The position numbers and the translations under genes are program-made. The notes below the pieces were generated by a model. That model was not told the DNA's origin. It did no database searches and was given only the letters and a program-made list of their open reading frames with translations. A stretch of 64,000 bases of DNA from Rhodocyclales bacterium (lineage in GTDB: Bacteria; Pseudomonadota; Gammaproteobacteria; Burkholderiales; Rhodocyclaceae), in contig JACRIX010000053.1 of assembly GCA_016215645.1 (NCBI GenBank), forward strand, positions 1-64,000, written 5' to 3'. This document shows, one piece after another, positions 24,657-33,451 of this stretch (position 1 is its first letter; each line of letters begins with the position of its first letter).

Positions 24657-26104
24657 GGTTTTGGCTCCTGGCGTATGCCCGCCCAGGTTCTGACTATCGG
24701 CTGATTGACTTTCAGAGTCTCCGGAAGGTCGGTCAGTGCCTGTCTCGCTTGTTGCTCCGACGGGTACTGCCCCAGGTATACGGCAACCGAATTCTTGCCC
24801 TTGTACTTGCGGTCGTGTGCGTAGATGGTCGCAGGATCAAGGTGCCTGCCCAGGACGTCCAGATAGCCGGGCAAATGTTCCATGGATGGCAGGCTGGCCA
24901 GTTGCAGCGTGAAGCCTTTCCATTTGGGATCGTTCAACAGATCTTCGGTTCGCTTCACCACCATGCCAACCCGGGCGCCAGCGGCCATCGGCTGCAGCTC
25001 CCTGGGTGCTGAGGCGAGGTAGGGAGCAGGCGGCGAAGCCGCGTCTGGCGACACCCTGCTTGCCTTTGCCAGAAGAAGTTCCGGTCTCTGTACCCCGGAT
25101 GGCACCGGATCAGCTGCGGATGGCGGCGCGACAGCCGGCGCCATCGCTGCCTCTCTGGATTGGGCGACCGGCGGTGCGTCGCGATACCAGCCCAGCACGC
25201 CGACGGCGAACGCGGTGATCGGCAACGCCAGCGCCGTGCCCGCCGCCCAGGTTTTCCAGCCGGGCAATGCCCATTTCATCCGCCCGGGAGCATCGGGATG
25301 CAATTCGCTGCACGCCGACTGCACGTGACGCTTCTCGACCTGGCGCGCACCCTCGGCATAGGCCGCAAGCAGGGATTTGTCGGCCAGCAGGTTGATGCGT
25401 CGGGCGCGGCCCTGTGATGCCTTGAGCAGCAACGAGATTGCCGCCGAGGTGAACAGGCGCCCACCGCGCCAGCCGGCGATGCGCAGGCGATGATCGATAT
25501 AGGCCATGGCTTCGTCGCGCGGCAGGGGCGGCAGCTCGAAGCGATGAATGACGCGATCGCGCACCTGACGCAGGCGACGATCGGTCAGCAGCGTGTCCAG
25601 TTCCGGCTGACCGAACAGCATGATGTTGACCAGCTTGTGGCGATCGGTTTCCAGGTTCGACAGCAGGCGAACCTCTTCGAGCGACTCCGGTGGCATCGCA
25701 TGCGCCTCGTCGATCACCAACAATACGCGCTGCCCGAGGGAATGCCGACGCAGGAGTTCCTGGTGCAGTTGGGCCAGGTTTTCTTCCGTGGACGCAAGCG
25801 TCGTCGCAAGGCCGAGGTCGCGCGATATTGCCGAAATGATTTCGTCGCGGCTGAAACAGGGGTTGGCAAGGTAGACCGTGCTGATGTCGTCCGGCAAGCG
25901 GCTGATCATCAACCGCGCAAGCAGGGTCTTGCCGCTGCCCACCTCGGCCACAGCGGTGACGATTCCTTCCTCGTGACTGGCCACATGCAGCAGTGCCGTC
26001 AAAATGCCGCCGCGCTGACTACCGGAAAAGAAGAAATCGATGTCCGGGGTGATCTGAAATGGCGATTTCTCGAGGTCGAAATGTTTCAGATAGAGAAAGG
26101 ACAT
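24653..26104 (-). CDS. mshM: MshM-like AAA ATPase with SPOR-type C-terminus
   Basis: A 483-residue ExeA-family protein: Walker A AEVGSGKT (residues 53-60), Walker B LLVIDEAH (128-135), and the AAA lid region ending near residue 265. One membrane helix follows (about 285-306), then a Pro/Ala linker and a SPOR-like domain in the last 80 residues (GFTLQLASLPSMEHLPGYLD ... VAVYLGQYPSEQQARQAL). Known relatives help insert secretins through peptidoglycan, and SPOR domains bind denuded glycan. It is the first gene of the pilus operon. Confidence 0.85.
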   Translation of the reverse strand: MSFLYLKHFDLEKSPFQITPDIDFFFSGSQRGGILTALLHVASHEEGIVTAVAEVGSGKTLLARLMISRLPDDISTVYLANPCFSRDEIISAISRDLGLATTLASTEENLAQLHQELLRRHSLGQRVLLVIDEAHAMPPESLEEVRLLSNLETDRHKLVNIMLFGQPELDTLLTDRRLRQVRDRVIHRFELPPLPRDEAMAYIDHRLRIAGWRGGRLFTSAAISLLLKASQGRARRINLLADKSLLAAYAEGARQVEKRHVQSACSELHPDAPGRMKWALPGWKTWAAGTALALPITAFAVGVLGWYRDAPPVAQSREAAMAPAVAPPSAADPVPSGVQRPELLLAKASRVSPDAASPPAPYLASAPRELQPMAAGARVGMVVKRTEDLLNDPKWKGFTLQLASLPSMEHLPGYLDVLGRHLDPATIYAHDRKYKGKNSVAVYLGQYPSEQQARQALTDLPETLKVNQPIVRTWAGIRQEPKP

Positions 26105-26385
26105 GGTGTGTCACCGAAAATTGACAACTTCGTCGAATGTCTTTGTAGTTCAATATGTTGCATTATTCCCCTACGAAGCTTGCCGGAATATAGCCGAAGC
26201 GTGTGCAATCGGATGGGCGGTTCTGAGCAACTTTTCGGCCTTAGCTCGCCGTGTCGCCAGCGCCGACTTCCGAGCGCCCGCCGCCTTTCTCCGGGCAACG
26301 CGTTTTGCCGACTTAGAATTCCACCGGTCCGCCCTGACCACGGTGGCAGCAACCAAGTTGTGGTCGCGGGCGCCTTGAAAAACCC
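26105..26385. other. Divergent intergenic region between mshM and trmL
   Basis: This 281-base gap must hold the promoter of the pilus operon on the minus strand and that of trmL on the plus strand. The part near mshM (26105-26200) is distinctly AT-richer than its surroundings. No confident -35/-10 pair, sigma-54 site or operator was found. One copy of the dispersed GTGTCGCC repeat lies at 26246-26269. Confidence 0.6.
26246..26269 (+). repeat. Dispersed repeat copy A (intergenic)
   Basis: Core GTGTCGCCAGCGCCGACT at 26251-26268, preceded by TCGCC. It is an exact core copy, matching copies at 56104, 38388 and 63206. Confidence 0.7.
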
Positions 26386-26865
26386 ATGGAAAGCCTGACA
26401 GTGTTCCACGTTGTACTCGTCGCACCGGAAATCCCGCCCAATACGGGCAACATCATCCGCCTGTGTGCCAACACCGGCTGCCGCCTGCATCTGGTCGAAC
26501 CGCTGGGATTCAACTTGTCCGATGCGCAGTTGCGCCGCGCCGGGCTCGATTACGCCGACATGGCCTGTGTCACCGTACATCGGGATTGGGCGGCATGTCG
26601 CGTTGCACTGGGCGACGCGCGGATATTCGCGCTGACGACGAAGGGAAATCGCCGTCACGCCAGCGCCGACTTTCGGCCCGGGGACGCGTTTGTGTTCGGC
26701 TCGGAATCACGAGGACTGCCGGCCGATCTGCTGGCCGCCATCGATGAAAGTCAGCGCCTGCGCCTGCCCCTTATCCCGGGCAACCGCAGCCTCAACTTGT
26801 CAAACGCGGTGGCCGTGATGGTCTACGAGGCCTGGCGGCAACAGGGCTACGTCGGCGGCAGCTAA
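26386..26865 (+). CDS. trmL: tRNA (cytidine/uridine-34 2'-O) methyltransferase
   Basis: A 159-residue SPOUT (alpha/beta knot) methyltransferase. Motif 1 is APEIPPNTGNIIRLCANTGC, motif 2 is FVFGSESRGLP and motif 3 is IPGNRSLNLSNAVAVMVYEA, all typical of TrmL, which methylates the wobble ribose of certain leucine tRNAs. Length matches the family. A GTG at 26401 is an alternative start. A diverged copy of the dispersed repeat (26649-26674) encodes the non-conserved segment HASADF. It converges with gpsA with three bases between the stops. Confidence 0.92.
   Translation: MESLTVFHVVLVAPEIPPNTGNIIRLCANTGCRLHLVEPLGFNLSDAQLRRAGLDYADMACVTVHRDWAACRVALGDARIFALTTKGNRRHASADFRPGDAFVFGSESRGLPADLLAAIDESQRLRLPLIPGNRSLNLSNAVAVMVYEAWRQQGYVGGS
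26649..26674 (+). repeat. Dispersed repeat copy F (inside trmL, diverged)
   Basis: Differs from the 56104 copy by a few bases (GTCACGCC for GTGTCGCC) but keeps both flanks: GAAATCGCC before and GACTTTC after. It is read as RRHASADF in trmL. Confidence 0.6.
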
Positions 26866-26868
26866 ACC

Positions 26869-27849
26869 TTATTCGTGCCTGGCTTCGCGGGCCATCAGTT
26901 GCTCGACCGCCGCGCGTGGGGTGATGCGGCCATCCAGCACGGCCGTCACGGCCCGCGTGATGGGCATATCTACCCCCAGCGCCGCGGCGCGGCGCGCCAC
27001 TTCGCGCGCTGCGGGAACGCCTTCGGCAACATGGCCCAACTCGCGAACGACGTCAGCCAGGGCCCGACCCTCGGCCAACAGCAGGCCGACGCGACGGTTG
27101 CGCGACAACTCGCCGGTGCAGGTCAGCAGCAGGTCGCCCATCCCGGTCAGGCCCATGAAGGTTTCCCGCTTTGCCCCCAGCGCCTCACCGAAGCGGGTGA
27201 TTTCGACCAAACCGCGGGTAATCAGCGCCGCCCGGGCGTTGCTGCCCAGGCCCAGGCCGTCGCAGATTCCGGTGGCAATGGCCAGAACGTTCTTTACCGC
27301 GCCGCCGACTTCGGCGCCGACGAGGTCTTCATTGGCATAGATGCGCAGATTGCCGCCGTGCAAGGCCAGGGCCGTGGCCGTGGCGAATTCTGCGTCGGAT
27401 GCAGCAAGCGTGATTGCCGTCGGCAAGCCACGCGCGACTTCGAGCGCGAAACTCGGTCCGGTCAGGACGCCACAGGGTGCCTGGCCCACGACCTCGCCCA
27501 CTACCTGATGCGGCAGCAGGCCGCTGCCAGCTTCGAGGCCCTTGCAGACCCAAAGGAACGGTATCGTTGGTGCCACCGCCTTGAGTTGTGCGACCAGGCC
27601 GCGCAGTCCGGCCAGAGGCCCGGCAAGAATGGCCAGCCCGGCACCGTCCAGCGCCGCGGAAAAATCTGCCGTTACCCGCAGGCGTGGCGGAAAAGGACAA
27701 TCCGGCAGGTAACGGGCATTGCTTCGCTGGCGCGACATGGCGTCCACCTGCGCCGCATCGCGCGCCCAAAGCGCAACGTCATGCCTGCCGGCAAAGGCTA
27801 TCGCCAATGCCGTACCCCAGGCCCCCGCTCCGAGCACCGCTATGCGCAT
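26869..27849 (-). CDS. gpsA: NAD(P)-dependent glycerol-3-phosphate dehydrogenase
   Basis: A 326-residue enzyme reducing dihydroxyacetone phosphate to sn-glycerol-3-phosphate for phospholipid synthesis. N-terminal Rossmann motif [17 protein letters not shown]; catalytic Lys region [20 protein letters not shown]; signature [15 protein letters not shown]-terminal VAEGVPAAR. Length and start at 27849 are standard. It ends a minus-strand cluster with secB and an SH3 protein; secB-gpsA linkage is common in proteobacteria. Confidence 0.95.
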   Translation of the reverse strand: MRIAVLGAGAWGTALAIAFAGRHDVALWARDAAQVDAMSRQRSNARYLPDCPFPPRLRVTADFSAALDGAGLAILAGPLAGLRGLVAQLKAVAPTIPFLWVCKGLEAGSGLLPHQVVGEVVGQAPCGVLTGPSFALEVARGLPTAITLAASDAEFATATALALHGGNLRIYANEDLVGAEVGGAVKNVLAIATGICDGLGLGSNARAALITRGLVEITRFGEALGAKRETFMGLTGMGDLLLTCTGELSRNRRVGLLLAEGRALADVVRELGHVAEGVPAAREVARRAAALGVDMPITRAVTAVLDGRITPRAAVEQLMAREARHE

Positions 27850-27894
27850 CGCCGCCTCGCCATCACGGCGCCCGCCGCGAGGCGTTCGCAGTGC

Positions 27895-28371
27895 CTACAG
27901 CCCCCAAACCTGCTGCGCCTTGAGAAACCCGCCCTGGCCATCGCGATGCCTGACCTTGATCCAGCCTCCGGGTGCCGCTTCGAGCAACTCCAGCACCACA
28001 TCCCGCTCGGCCTCGAAGACCAGGGCCGCCTTGTCATTCCCGCTGGCGCGGACCTGCGCGCTATCGACGCGCACGATCACCGTGCGCCTGTCGGCGAGGT
28101 GCTTTTTTTCCATCCAGATCAGATCACCCTTGCTGTCGCGGACCTTGGACCAGCCGTCGAGGCTGACCACCTGTTCCACCGGCGTTCCGGGGTGCACCAC
28201 GAACAAGGGCTTGGCCTTGGCTGACGGCGCATCGAAGGCCGGTGCGACCTCGCTGACGCTGCGGAAATCGAGAGCCCATGCCGCCTGCATCGAGAGCAGT
28301 GCGGCAAAAAGCACGCTGGCCGTCGCACGCCGCCGCAGTGTCGCCAGTGTCAGCCCCCGGGTTCGTGGCAT
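27895..28371 (-). CDS. Exported SH3-domain protein
   Basis: A 158-residue protein with a signal peptide (RRRATASVLFAALLSMQAAWA) and two bacterial SH3-like repeats. The first is centred on PLFVVHPGTPVEQVVSLDGW / VRDSKGDLIWMEKKHL, the second on QVRASGNDKAALVF / GWIKVRHRDGQGGFLKAQQVWGL. Such proteins probably bind cell-wall material in the periplasm. It lies between secB and gpsA in the same direction, a conserved betaproteobacterial arrangement. No enzymatic motif is seen. Confidence 0.8.
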   Translation of the reverse strand: MPRTRGLTLATLRRRATASVLFAALLSMQAAWALDFRSVSEVAPAFDAPSAKAKPLFVVHPGTPVEQVVSLDGWSKVRDSKGDLIWMEKKHLADRRTVIVRVDSAQVRASGNDKAALVFEAERDVVLELLEAAPGGWIKVRHRDGQGGFLKAQQVWGL

Positions 28372-28376
28372 CGCGA

Positions 28377-28832
28377 CTATTGCAGCTGGATGCGGCTTTC
28401 GCTTTGCTGCTGCTCCATCAGGCGCTGCTGGTAGAGCGACTCGAAATTCACCGGGGCAAGTATCACCGGCGGGAATCCCGCACGATTGACCGCGTCGGAA
28501 ATCGTCTCACGGGCGTAAGGGAAAAGGATATTCGGGCAAGCAACCGCCAGGATCGGGGCCATGTCCGACTCCGGTACGTTGCGGATCTGGAAAATGCCGG
28601 CCTTGACCACCTCCACCAGGAAGAAGGCCTTTTCGCCCTCCTTGGCATTGACGGTGATCGTCAGCGCCACTTCGAACAGGCCTTCGCCGACGGCTTGTGC
28701 GGCGCTCTGGATCTGCACTTCGATGCCCGGAGTTTCGCGCTCCAGGAATATCTGCGGGGCATTCGGGACCTCGATGGACAGATCCTTGACGTAAATCTTT
28801 TCGATGCTGAATACCGGTTGCTCGTCGCTCAT
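28377..28832 (-). CDS. secB: SecB export chaperone
   Basis: A 151-residue protein matching SecB throughout: PVFSIEKIYVKDLSIEVPNA at the start, the LTITVNAKEG strand, IAPILAVACPNILFPYARE-like core (here MAPILAVACPNILFPYARET) and GFPPVILAPVNFESLY at the end. It keeps preproteins unfolded and hands them to SecA. It is six bases upstream of the SH3 gene and follows grxC, the usual grxC-secB order. Confidence 0.95.
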   Translation of the reverse strand: MSDEQPVFSIEKIYVKDLSIEVPNAPQIFLERETPGIEVQIQSAAQAVGEGLFEVALTITVNAKEGEKAFFLVEVVKAGIFQIRNVPESDMAPILAVACPNILFPYARETISDAVNRAGFPPVILAPVNFESLYQQRLMEQQQSESRIQLQ

Positions 28833-28879
28833 GATGGATGGGTTGGGTAAAGTAAGTGGAAAACCGCCGGCAGCCGGAA

Positions 28880-29137
28880 TCAGGCCGCGAGCAGTGAGTC
28901 GAGCTTGCCCTGGTGCTCAAGTTCGTAGAGCTCGTCGCAGCCGCCGACATGCGTATCGCCGATGTAGATTTGCGGCACGCTGCGACGCCCGGTCTTCTGC
29001 ATCATTTCCTCGCGCCGCGCGGGTTCGAGATCGACGCGCACCTTTTCGATGTCGGTCACGCCTTTTCTGGTCAACAATTGTTCGGCGCGAACGCAATAGG
29101 GACAAACGGCGGTGGAATACATCAGGACCTTGGCCAT
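28880..29137 (-). CDS. grxC: Glutaredoxin 3
   Basis: An 85-residue glutaredoxin with the dithiol active site CPYC in YSTAVCPYCVRAEQLL, cis-Pro in RRSVPQIYIG and the GSH-binding GGCDELYELE. It reduces disulfides and glutathione mixed disulfides in the cytosol. It sits between rhodanese and secB genes in one direction. Confidence 0.94.
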   Translation of the reverse strand: MAKVLMYSTAVCPYCVRAEQLLTRKGVTDIEKVRVDLEPARREEMMQKTGRRSVPQIYIGDTHVGGCDELYELEHQGKLDSLLAA

Positions 29138-29150
29138 TGCGGGCTCCGTA

Positions 29151-29561
29151 TCAGTTCTTGGTCGTCAGGGGCAGGTTTGCGTCGCGCCAGGCACCCACTC
29201 CGCCCCCCAGGCTGAAGACCTTGTCGAAGCCATGCTTCTTGAGGTTGCCGCACGCCGAGGAAGACCTGTTGCCTGACGCGCAGACCACGATGATCGGCCG
29301 CTCCTTGAATTTTTCCAGCTCGGAGAGGCGGCTTTCCAGCTGACCCAGCGTGATATGGCGCGCGCCGCCAATATGGCCGCTGCCCCACTCGCTGGTTTCG
29401 CGCACGTCGAGCACGATCGCGTCCTCGCGATTCATCATCAGCGTCGCCTCGGCCGGCGACAGGCTCGCCACGGTTCCGCCGGCGATCAGCGGCCACAGCA
29501 ACATGCCGCCGCTGACCACGGCAATGCCGATCCAAATCATGTTCTGCTGCACAAAATCCAT
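29151..29561 (-). CDS. Membrane-anchored rhodanese-like protein
   Basis: A 136-residue protein with an N-terminal membrane helix (IWIGIAVVSGGMLLWPLIAG) and a rhodanese domain containing VLDVRETSEWGSGHIGGA and the six-residue catalytic loop CASGNRS. The active Cys is present, so sulfur transfer is plausible. It follows the ArsR-type regulator by six bases and precedes grxC, suggesting joint control of a thiol/sulfur-handling unit. Confidence 0.85.
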   Translation of the reverse strand: MDFVQQNMIWIGIAVVSGGMLLWPLIAGGTVASLSPAEATLMMNREDAIVLDVRETSEWGSGHIGGARHITLGQLESRLSELEKFKERPIIVVCASGNRSSSACGNLKKHGFDKVFSLGGGVGAWRDANLPLTTKN

Positions 29562-29567
29562 TGTCGT

Positions 29568-29891
29568 TCAGTCCTTGTTTGTCGGCACACCGCAGAACAC
29601 CTCGCGCATCAGGGCGATGAGCTGCAAGGTGCGCTGGTCGGCAATGCGGTAATAAACCCGGTTGGCGTCCTTGCGGGTTTGCAGAACGCCCTTGTCCCGC
29701 AGAATCGCGAGGTGCTGCGAAATGTTGCTCTGCGAGGTGCCGACCGAATCGACAATGTCCTGCACGCAGATTTCATCGCCACCAATGACGCACAGTATCT
29801 TCAGGCGCAGGGGGTGTGAAATAGCCTTCAGCGCGCGCGCGGCGGTTTCTATGTGTTCCTGCTTGCCGATCAGGTCGTCAATTGCATGCAT
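29568..29891 (-). CDS. ArsR-family repressor, possibly thiol/persulfide-sensing
   Basis: A 107-residue winged-helix protein: [20 protein letters not shown], recognition helix [19 protein letters not shown], wing [15 protein letters not shown]. It lacks the ELCVC metal motif of ArsR. Cys34, Cys42 and Cys100 are present; Cys42 and Cys100 lie close to where the paired redox Cys occur in BigR/SqrR-type sensors. Downstream rhodanese and glutaredoxin genes fit such a role. A perfect palindrome 53 bases upstream of the start is a candidate operator. Confidence 0.82.
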   Translation of the reverse strand: MHAIDDLIGKQEHIETAARALKAISHPLRLKILCVIGGDEICVQDIVDSVGTSQSNISQHLAILRDKGVLQTRKDANRVYYRIADQRTLQLIALMREVFCGVPTNKD

Positions 29892-29943
29892 ACCGTGCTG
29901 CCCCGTATGGCCGTTGGTCCGGCGCGAAGAGTCGATATTATAG

Positions 29944-29955
29944 AATACCGGTATT
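29944..29955. promoter_or_regulatory. Palindromic candidate operator AATACCGGTATT
   Basis: A perfect 12-base palindrome in the 86-base divergent gap between the ArsR-type gene and gpmA, embedded in an AT-rich stretch. ArsR-family proteins bind such dyads. Target assignment is inferred. Confidence 0.5.
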
Positions 29956-29977
29956 GACCTGCACCAAGGCTTCGATC

Positions 29978-30727
29978 ATGTACAAAATAGTTCTGCTTCG
30001 CCACGGCGAATCCACCTGGAACCAGGAAAACCGCTTTACCGGCTGGACCGATGTCGGCCTGACGGAGAAGGGCATGGCCGAGGCAATTGCCGCGGGACAG
30101 CTCCTGAAGGCGGAAGGTTACGAGTTCGATCTCGCTTACACCTCGGTACTGCGCCGGGCCATCAAGACATTATGGACGGTGCTGGAGCAGATGGACCGCA
30201 TGTGGGTCCCGGTACAACATTCCTGGCGCCTCAACGAACGCCACTACGGCGCCCTACAGGGGCTGAACAAGTCGGAGACTGCCGCCAAGTTCGGTGACGA
30301 GCAGGTACTGGTCTGGCGTCGCGCCTATGACACGCCGCCGCCGCCCCTGGACGAAAGCGACCCGCGCTACGAAATCCGCGATCCGCGCTACGCCGGCCTC
30401 AAGCCCGGCGAATGTCCGCGCACCGAATGCCTCAAGGACACCGTCGCCCGCGTCCTGCCCTTCTGGAACGAATCCATCGCGCCGACGATCACGTCAGGCA
30501 AGCGTGTCGTCATCGCCGCCCACGGCAACAGCATCCGCGCCCTGATCAAGTATCTGGACAATGTTTCCGATGCCGACATCGTCGGTCTCAACATCCCGAC
30601 CGCGCAGCCGCTGGTGTACGAGCTCGACGCCGAGCTCAAGCCGATTCGCCATTACTACCTCGGCGACCAGGAGGCCATCAAGGCGGCAATGCAGGCTGTC
30701 GCCAATCAGGGCAAGGCAAAGGCCTGA
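29978..30727 (+). CDS. gpmA: 2,3-bisphosphoglycerate-dependent phosphoglycerate mutase
   Basis: A 249-residue enzyme interconverting 3- and 2-phosphoglycerate. Catalytic His in [20 protein letters not shown], Glu and Arg in [14 protein letters not shown], second His in [15 protein letters not shown]. The ATG at 29978 is chosen since the upstream extension overlaps the divergent regulator. Length equals the family norm. Followed after 18 bases by envC. Confidence 0.95.
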   Translation: MYKIVLLRHGESTWNQENRFTGWTDVGLTEKGMAEAIAAGQLLKAEGYEFDLAYTSVLRRAIKTLWTVLEQMDRMWVPVQHSWRLNERHYGALQGLNKSETAAKFGDEQVLVWRRAYDTPPPPLDESDPRYEIRDPRYAGLKPGECPRTECLKDTVARVLPFWNESIAPTITSGKRVVIAAHGNSIRALIKYLDNVSDADIVGLNIPTAQPLVYELDAELKPIRHYYLGDQEAIKAAMQAVANQGKAKA

Positions 30728-30745
30728 GCTCTCGTATCCGCGAAA

Positions 30746-31987
30746 GTGAACCCGAGACCGCCGGGCTCGCCAAGACTTCGGGTTTCCCGTTTCATCCTCG
30801 GGATCGGCGTCGCCCTGGCGCATTGCGCCACGCCGGCCAATGGCGCTACCGTCGATCGCAAAAAAGACGAGCTGCACGATCTCAAGGGCCGCATCGAGGC
30901 GCTGCGCCGCGAGATGGCTTCCGCGGAAGAGTCCAAGGCCTCTGCGTCCGACCAGTTGCGCGAAGCCGAGTCGGCCATATCCACGGTCAATCGCCGCCTG
31001 CATGAACTCGGACTGGAAAGCGCACGACTGAAAGCCGACCTGGCCGACCTCGATGCACAGGGCCGGCGCCTCGACCGCCAGGGCGGCGCCCAGCAATCCC
31101 AGTTATCACAGGTACTCAACCGCCAGTTCGTCGGTGGCGATGCGGATGCCATGAAGCTCCTGCTGTCCGGGCACGATCCCAACCAGGCCGCACGCGACCG
31201 GTATTTCCTGACCCAGCTTTCGCGCGCCAAGGCCGAACTGATCCAGCGTCTGCGCGTCGCCGCCGACGAGAAGCGGCAGTTGGCAGAGACCGTGCGTGAG
31301 CGGCAGGCTCAGCTCGCCGCGATCGAGCGCCAGCAGCAGGAAAGTCGTGCCCAGTTGCTGGAACGCAAAAAGCAACGGCAGGCGCAACTGGCGGCGATTG
31401 CCGATCGACTCAAGGCGCAGCGTCGCGAGATCACCACGCTGAAACGCGATGAACAACGCCTGACGCGCCTGATTGATGGACTGATTCGTATCGCCGGCAC
31501 GAAAAAGCCCAAGAGCAGCGGCCCGGCCAAAGGCAAGCCGGTGCCGGGCGCCACGCTGAAAAGCCATGACCCAGGCAATGTCGGAGGCGCATTCGCCGCG
31601 CTGCGCGGGCGCCTGCACCTGCCGGTCAAGGGCACGATCGCCGGGCGTTTTGGAACGCCGCGAGCGGAGGGCGGCGCACTGTGGAAGGGGCTGTTCATCC
31701 GTGCCGCGGAAGGTGCCGAGGTCAAGGCCGTGGCGCCAGGCACCGTCGTGTTCTCGGACTGGTTGCGCGGATTCGGCAACCTGCTGGTGATCGACCATGG
31801 TGATGACTTCCTCTCGGTCTATGGCAACAACGAGTCCTTGTTGGCGGCGGTCGGCGCCGGCATCAAGGGCGGGGAGGCCGTGGCCACCGTGGGAAACAGC
31901 GGTGGCAACCCGGAGTCGGGTTTATACTTTGAACTCAGGCATCGGGGCCTGGCCTTCGACCCCATGAAGTGGTCGGCAGGTCCCTGA
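30746..31987 (+). CDS. envC: EnvC-like murein hydrolase activator
   Basis: A 413-residue exported protein starting at GTG (30746), with an N-terminal signal, a long coiled coil (about residues 35-250) and a C-terminal LytM domain. The LytM domain is degenerate as in EnvC: GALWKGLFIRA lacks the zinc-binding His and Asp, while DHGDDFLSVYGN and YFELRHRG keep the fold. It should therefore activate amidases during cell separation rather than cut peptidoglycan itself. The gpmA-envC-ctpA order is widely conserved. Confidence 0.9.
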   Translation: MNPRPPGSPRLRVSRFILGIGVALAHCATPANGATVDRKKDELHDLKGRIEALRREMASAEESKASASDQLREAESAISTVNRRLHELGLESARLKADLADLDAQGRRLDRQGGAQQSQLSQVLNRQFVGGDADAMKLLLSGHDPNQAARDRYFLTQLSRAKAELIQRLRVAADEKRQLAETVRERQAQLAAIERQQQESRAQLLERKKQRQAQLAAIADRLKAQRREITTLKRDEQRLTRLIDGLIRIAGTKKPKSSGPAKGKPVPGATLKSHDPGNVGGAFAALRGRLHLPVKGTIAGRFGTPRAEGGALWKGLFIRAAEGAEVKAVAPGTVVFSDWLRGFGNLLVIDHGDDFLSVYGNNESLLAAVGAGIKGGEAVATVGNSGGNPESGLYFELRHRGLAFDPMKWSAGP

Positions 31988-32025
31988 GGCTGATTCAACC
32001 CTGCCGTCGCGCAATTGGAGTCTCT

Positions 32026-33438
32026 ATGAGCAGCAAGCTGCAACAATTCGGTCTCGTGGCTACCGGTCTGGTGGCGGGCGTCTTTCTGAGCCTCAATTTT
32101 TCCGCCAGCGCCAACAAGGACGCCGCGTCCGCGCTGCCGATCGAGGAGCTGCGCAGCTTCGCCGACGTCTATAGCGCGATCAAGCAAGGCTACGTCGAAC
32201 CGGTCGAGGACAAGAAACTGATCACCCATGCCATCAGCGGCATGCTGGCCAATCTCGATCCCCACTCCGCCTATCTCGATCCGGATTCCTTCAAGGACTT
32301 GCAGGTGAGCACCCAGGGCGAATTCGGCGGCCTCGGCATCGAGGTCGGCATGGAAGACGGTTTCGTCAAGGTCGTTTCTCCGATCGAGGATACTCCCGCC
32401 TTCCGCGCCGGCCTCAAGCCCGGCGACCTCATCATCAAGATCGACGACACGCCGGTCAAGGGCCTGACACTCAATGACGCCGTAAAGAAGATGCGCGGCA
32501 AGCCCAAAACCCAGATCCGGCTAACTATCGTGCGCAAGTCCGAATCGCGGTCCTTCGATGTCACCCTGACCCGCGAGAAAATCAAGGTGCAGAGCGTCAA
32601 GTCGAAGCTCCTCGAAGGTGGCTATGGCTACCTGCGCGTCACCCAGTTTCAGGAAGAAACCGCACCCGACGTGGTCAAGCATCTTGAGAAGCTGGCCAAG
32701 GCCGACAAGGATGCCAAGGGTGAAGGGGTCAGGGGCCTGGTGCTTGATCTGCGCAACGACCCGGGCGGACTACTCAGTGGCGCCGTCGGCGTGTCCGCGG
32801 CATTCCTGCCGCCGCAAATACTGGTGACGTCCACCGACGGCCGTACCGAGGATGCCAAGCGCCGCTACATGGCCAACCCCGAGGACTATCAGCGTGGAGC
32901 CAAGGACGACTTCATGAAGACCCTGCCGGCCTGGGCCAAGACCGTACCGATGATCGTGCTGGTCAACGGTGGCTCGGCCTCGGCGTCGGAGATCGTCGCC
33001 GGTGCCTTGCAGGACCACAAACGTGCGGTAGTCATGGGTACCCAGACCTTCGGCAAGGGCTCGGTACAAACCGTGCTGCCGCTGTCGAACAATGCCGCCA
33101 TCAAGCTGACCACGGCGCGCTATTTCACCCCCTCCGGCCGCTCCATCCAGGCCAAGGGCATTACCCCCGACATCGTGGTCGAGGAATCCGCCAACGGCGG
33201 CGGTTCGCGCACTCGCGTGCGCGAAGCGGACCTGGAGCGCCATCTCACCGGCGAAGGCGAGAAGGCTGAGCCGGCCCCCGCCAAGAGCACCGCGAAACCT
33301 GGCGACAAGAAAGACAAGGGCAAGGCCGACGACGCAGAGGAATCACCGCATGCGCCAATCGAGTTCGCCTCCTCCAAGGATTACCAGCTGGGCCAGGCCG
33401 TCAATCTGCTCAAGGCCTGGCAGATCATCAAGCGCTGA
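32026..33438 (+). CDS. S41 carboxy-terminal processing protease (CtpA type)
   Basis: A 470-residue periplasmic protease. The ATG at 32026 follows TTGGAG. An N-terminal membrane/signal segment (LVATGLVAGVFLSLNFSA) is followed by a PDZ domain (GIEVGMEDGFVKVVSPIEDT, FRAGLKPGDLIIKID) and the S41 domain with nucleophile Ser in VNGGSASASEIVAGAL and Lys in GTQTFGKGSVQT. A Lys-rich spacer precedes the C-terminal ASSKDYQLGQAVNLLKAW. It trims or degrades envelope proteins. Confidence 0.93.
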   Translation: MSSKLQQFGLVATGLVAGVFLSLNFSASANKDAASALPIEELRSFADVYSAIKQGYVEPVEDKKLITHAISGMLANLDPHSAYLDPDSFKDLQVSTQGEFGGLGIEVGMEDGFVKVVSPIEDTPAFRAGLKPGDLIIKIDDTPVKGLTLNDAVKKMRGKPKTQIRLTIVRKSESRSFDVTLTREKIKVQSVKSKLLEGGYGYLRVTQFQEETAPDVVKHLEKLAKADKDAKGEGVRGLVLDLRNDPGGLLSGAVGVSAAFLPPQILVTSTDGRTEDAKRRYMANPEDYQRGAKDDFMKTLPAWAKTVPMIVLVNGGSASASEIVAGALQDHKRAVVMGTQTFGKGSVQTVLPLSNNAAIKLTTARYFTPSGRSIQAKGITPDIVVEESANGGGSRTRVREADLERHLTGEGEKAEPAPAKSTAKPGDKKDKGKADDAEESPHAPIEFASSKDYQLGQAVNLLKAWQIIKR

Positions 33439-33451
33439 ACGGACAACGGCC

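Noticed and set aside
7441..26104. The ATPase/platform/pseudopilin genes as a classical type II secretion system
   Set aside because: MshM-, MshN- and MshL-like genes, MshEN-type N-domains and the mshE-G-F-B-A-C-D-O-P order fit MSHA pili. GspC, GspG, GspL and GspM-type genes in their normal order are missing. The second motor could still have secretion-like features, as noted in the findings.
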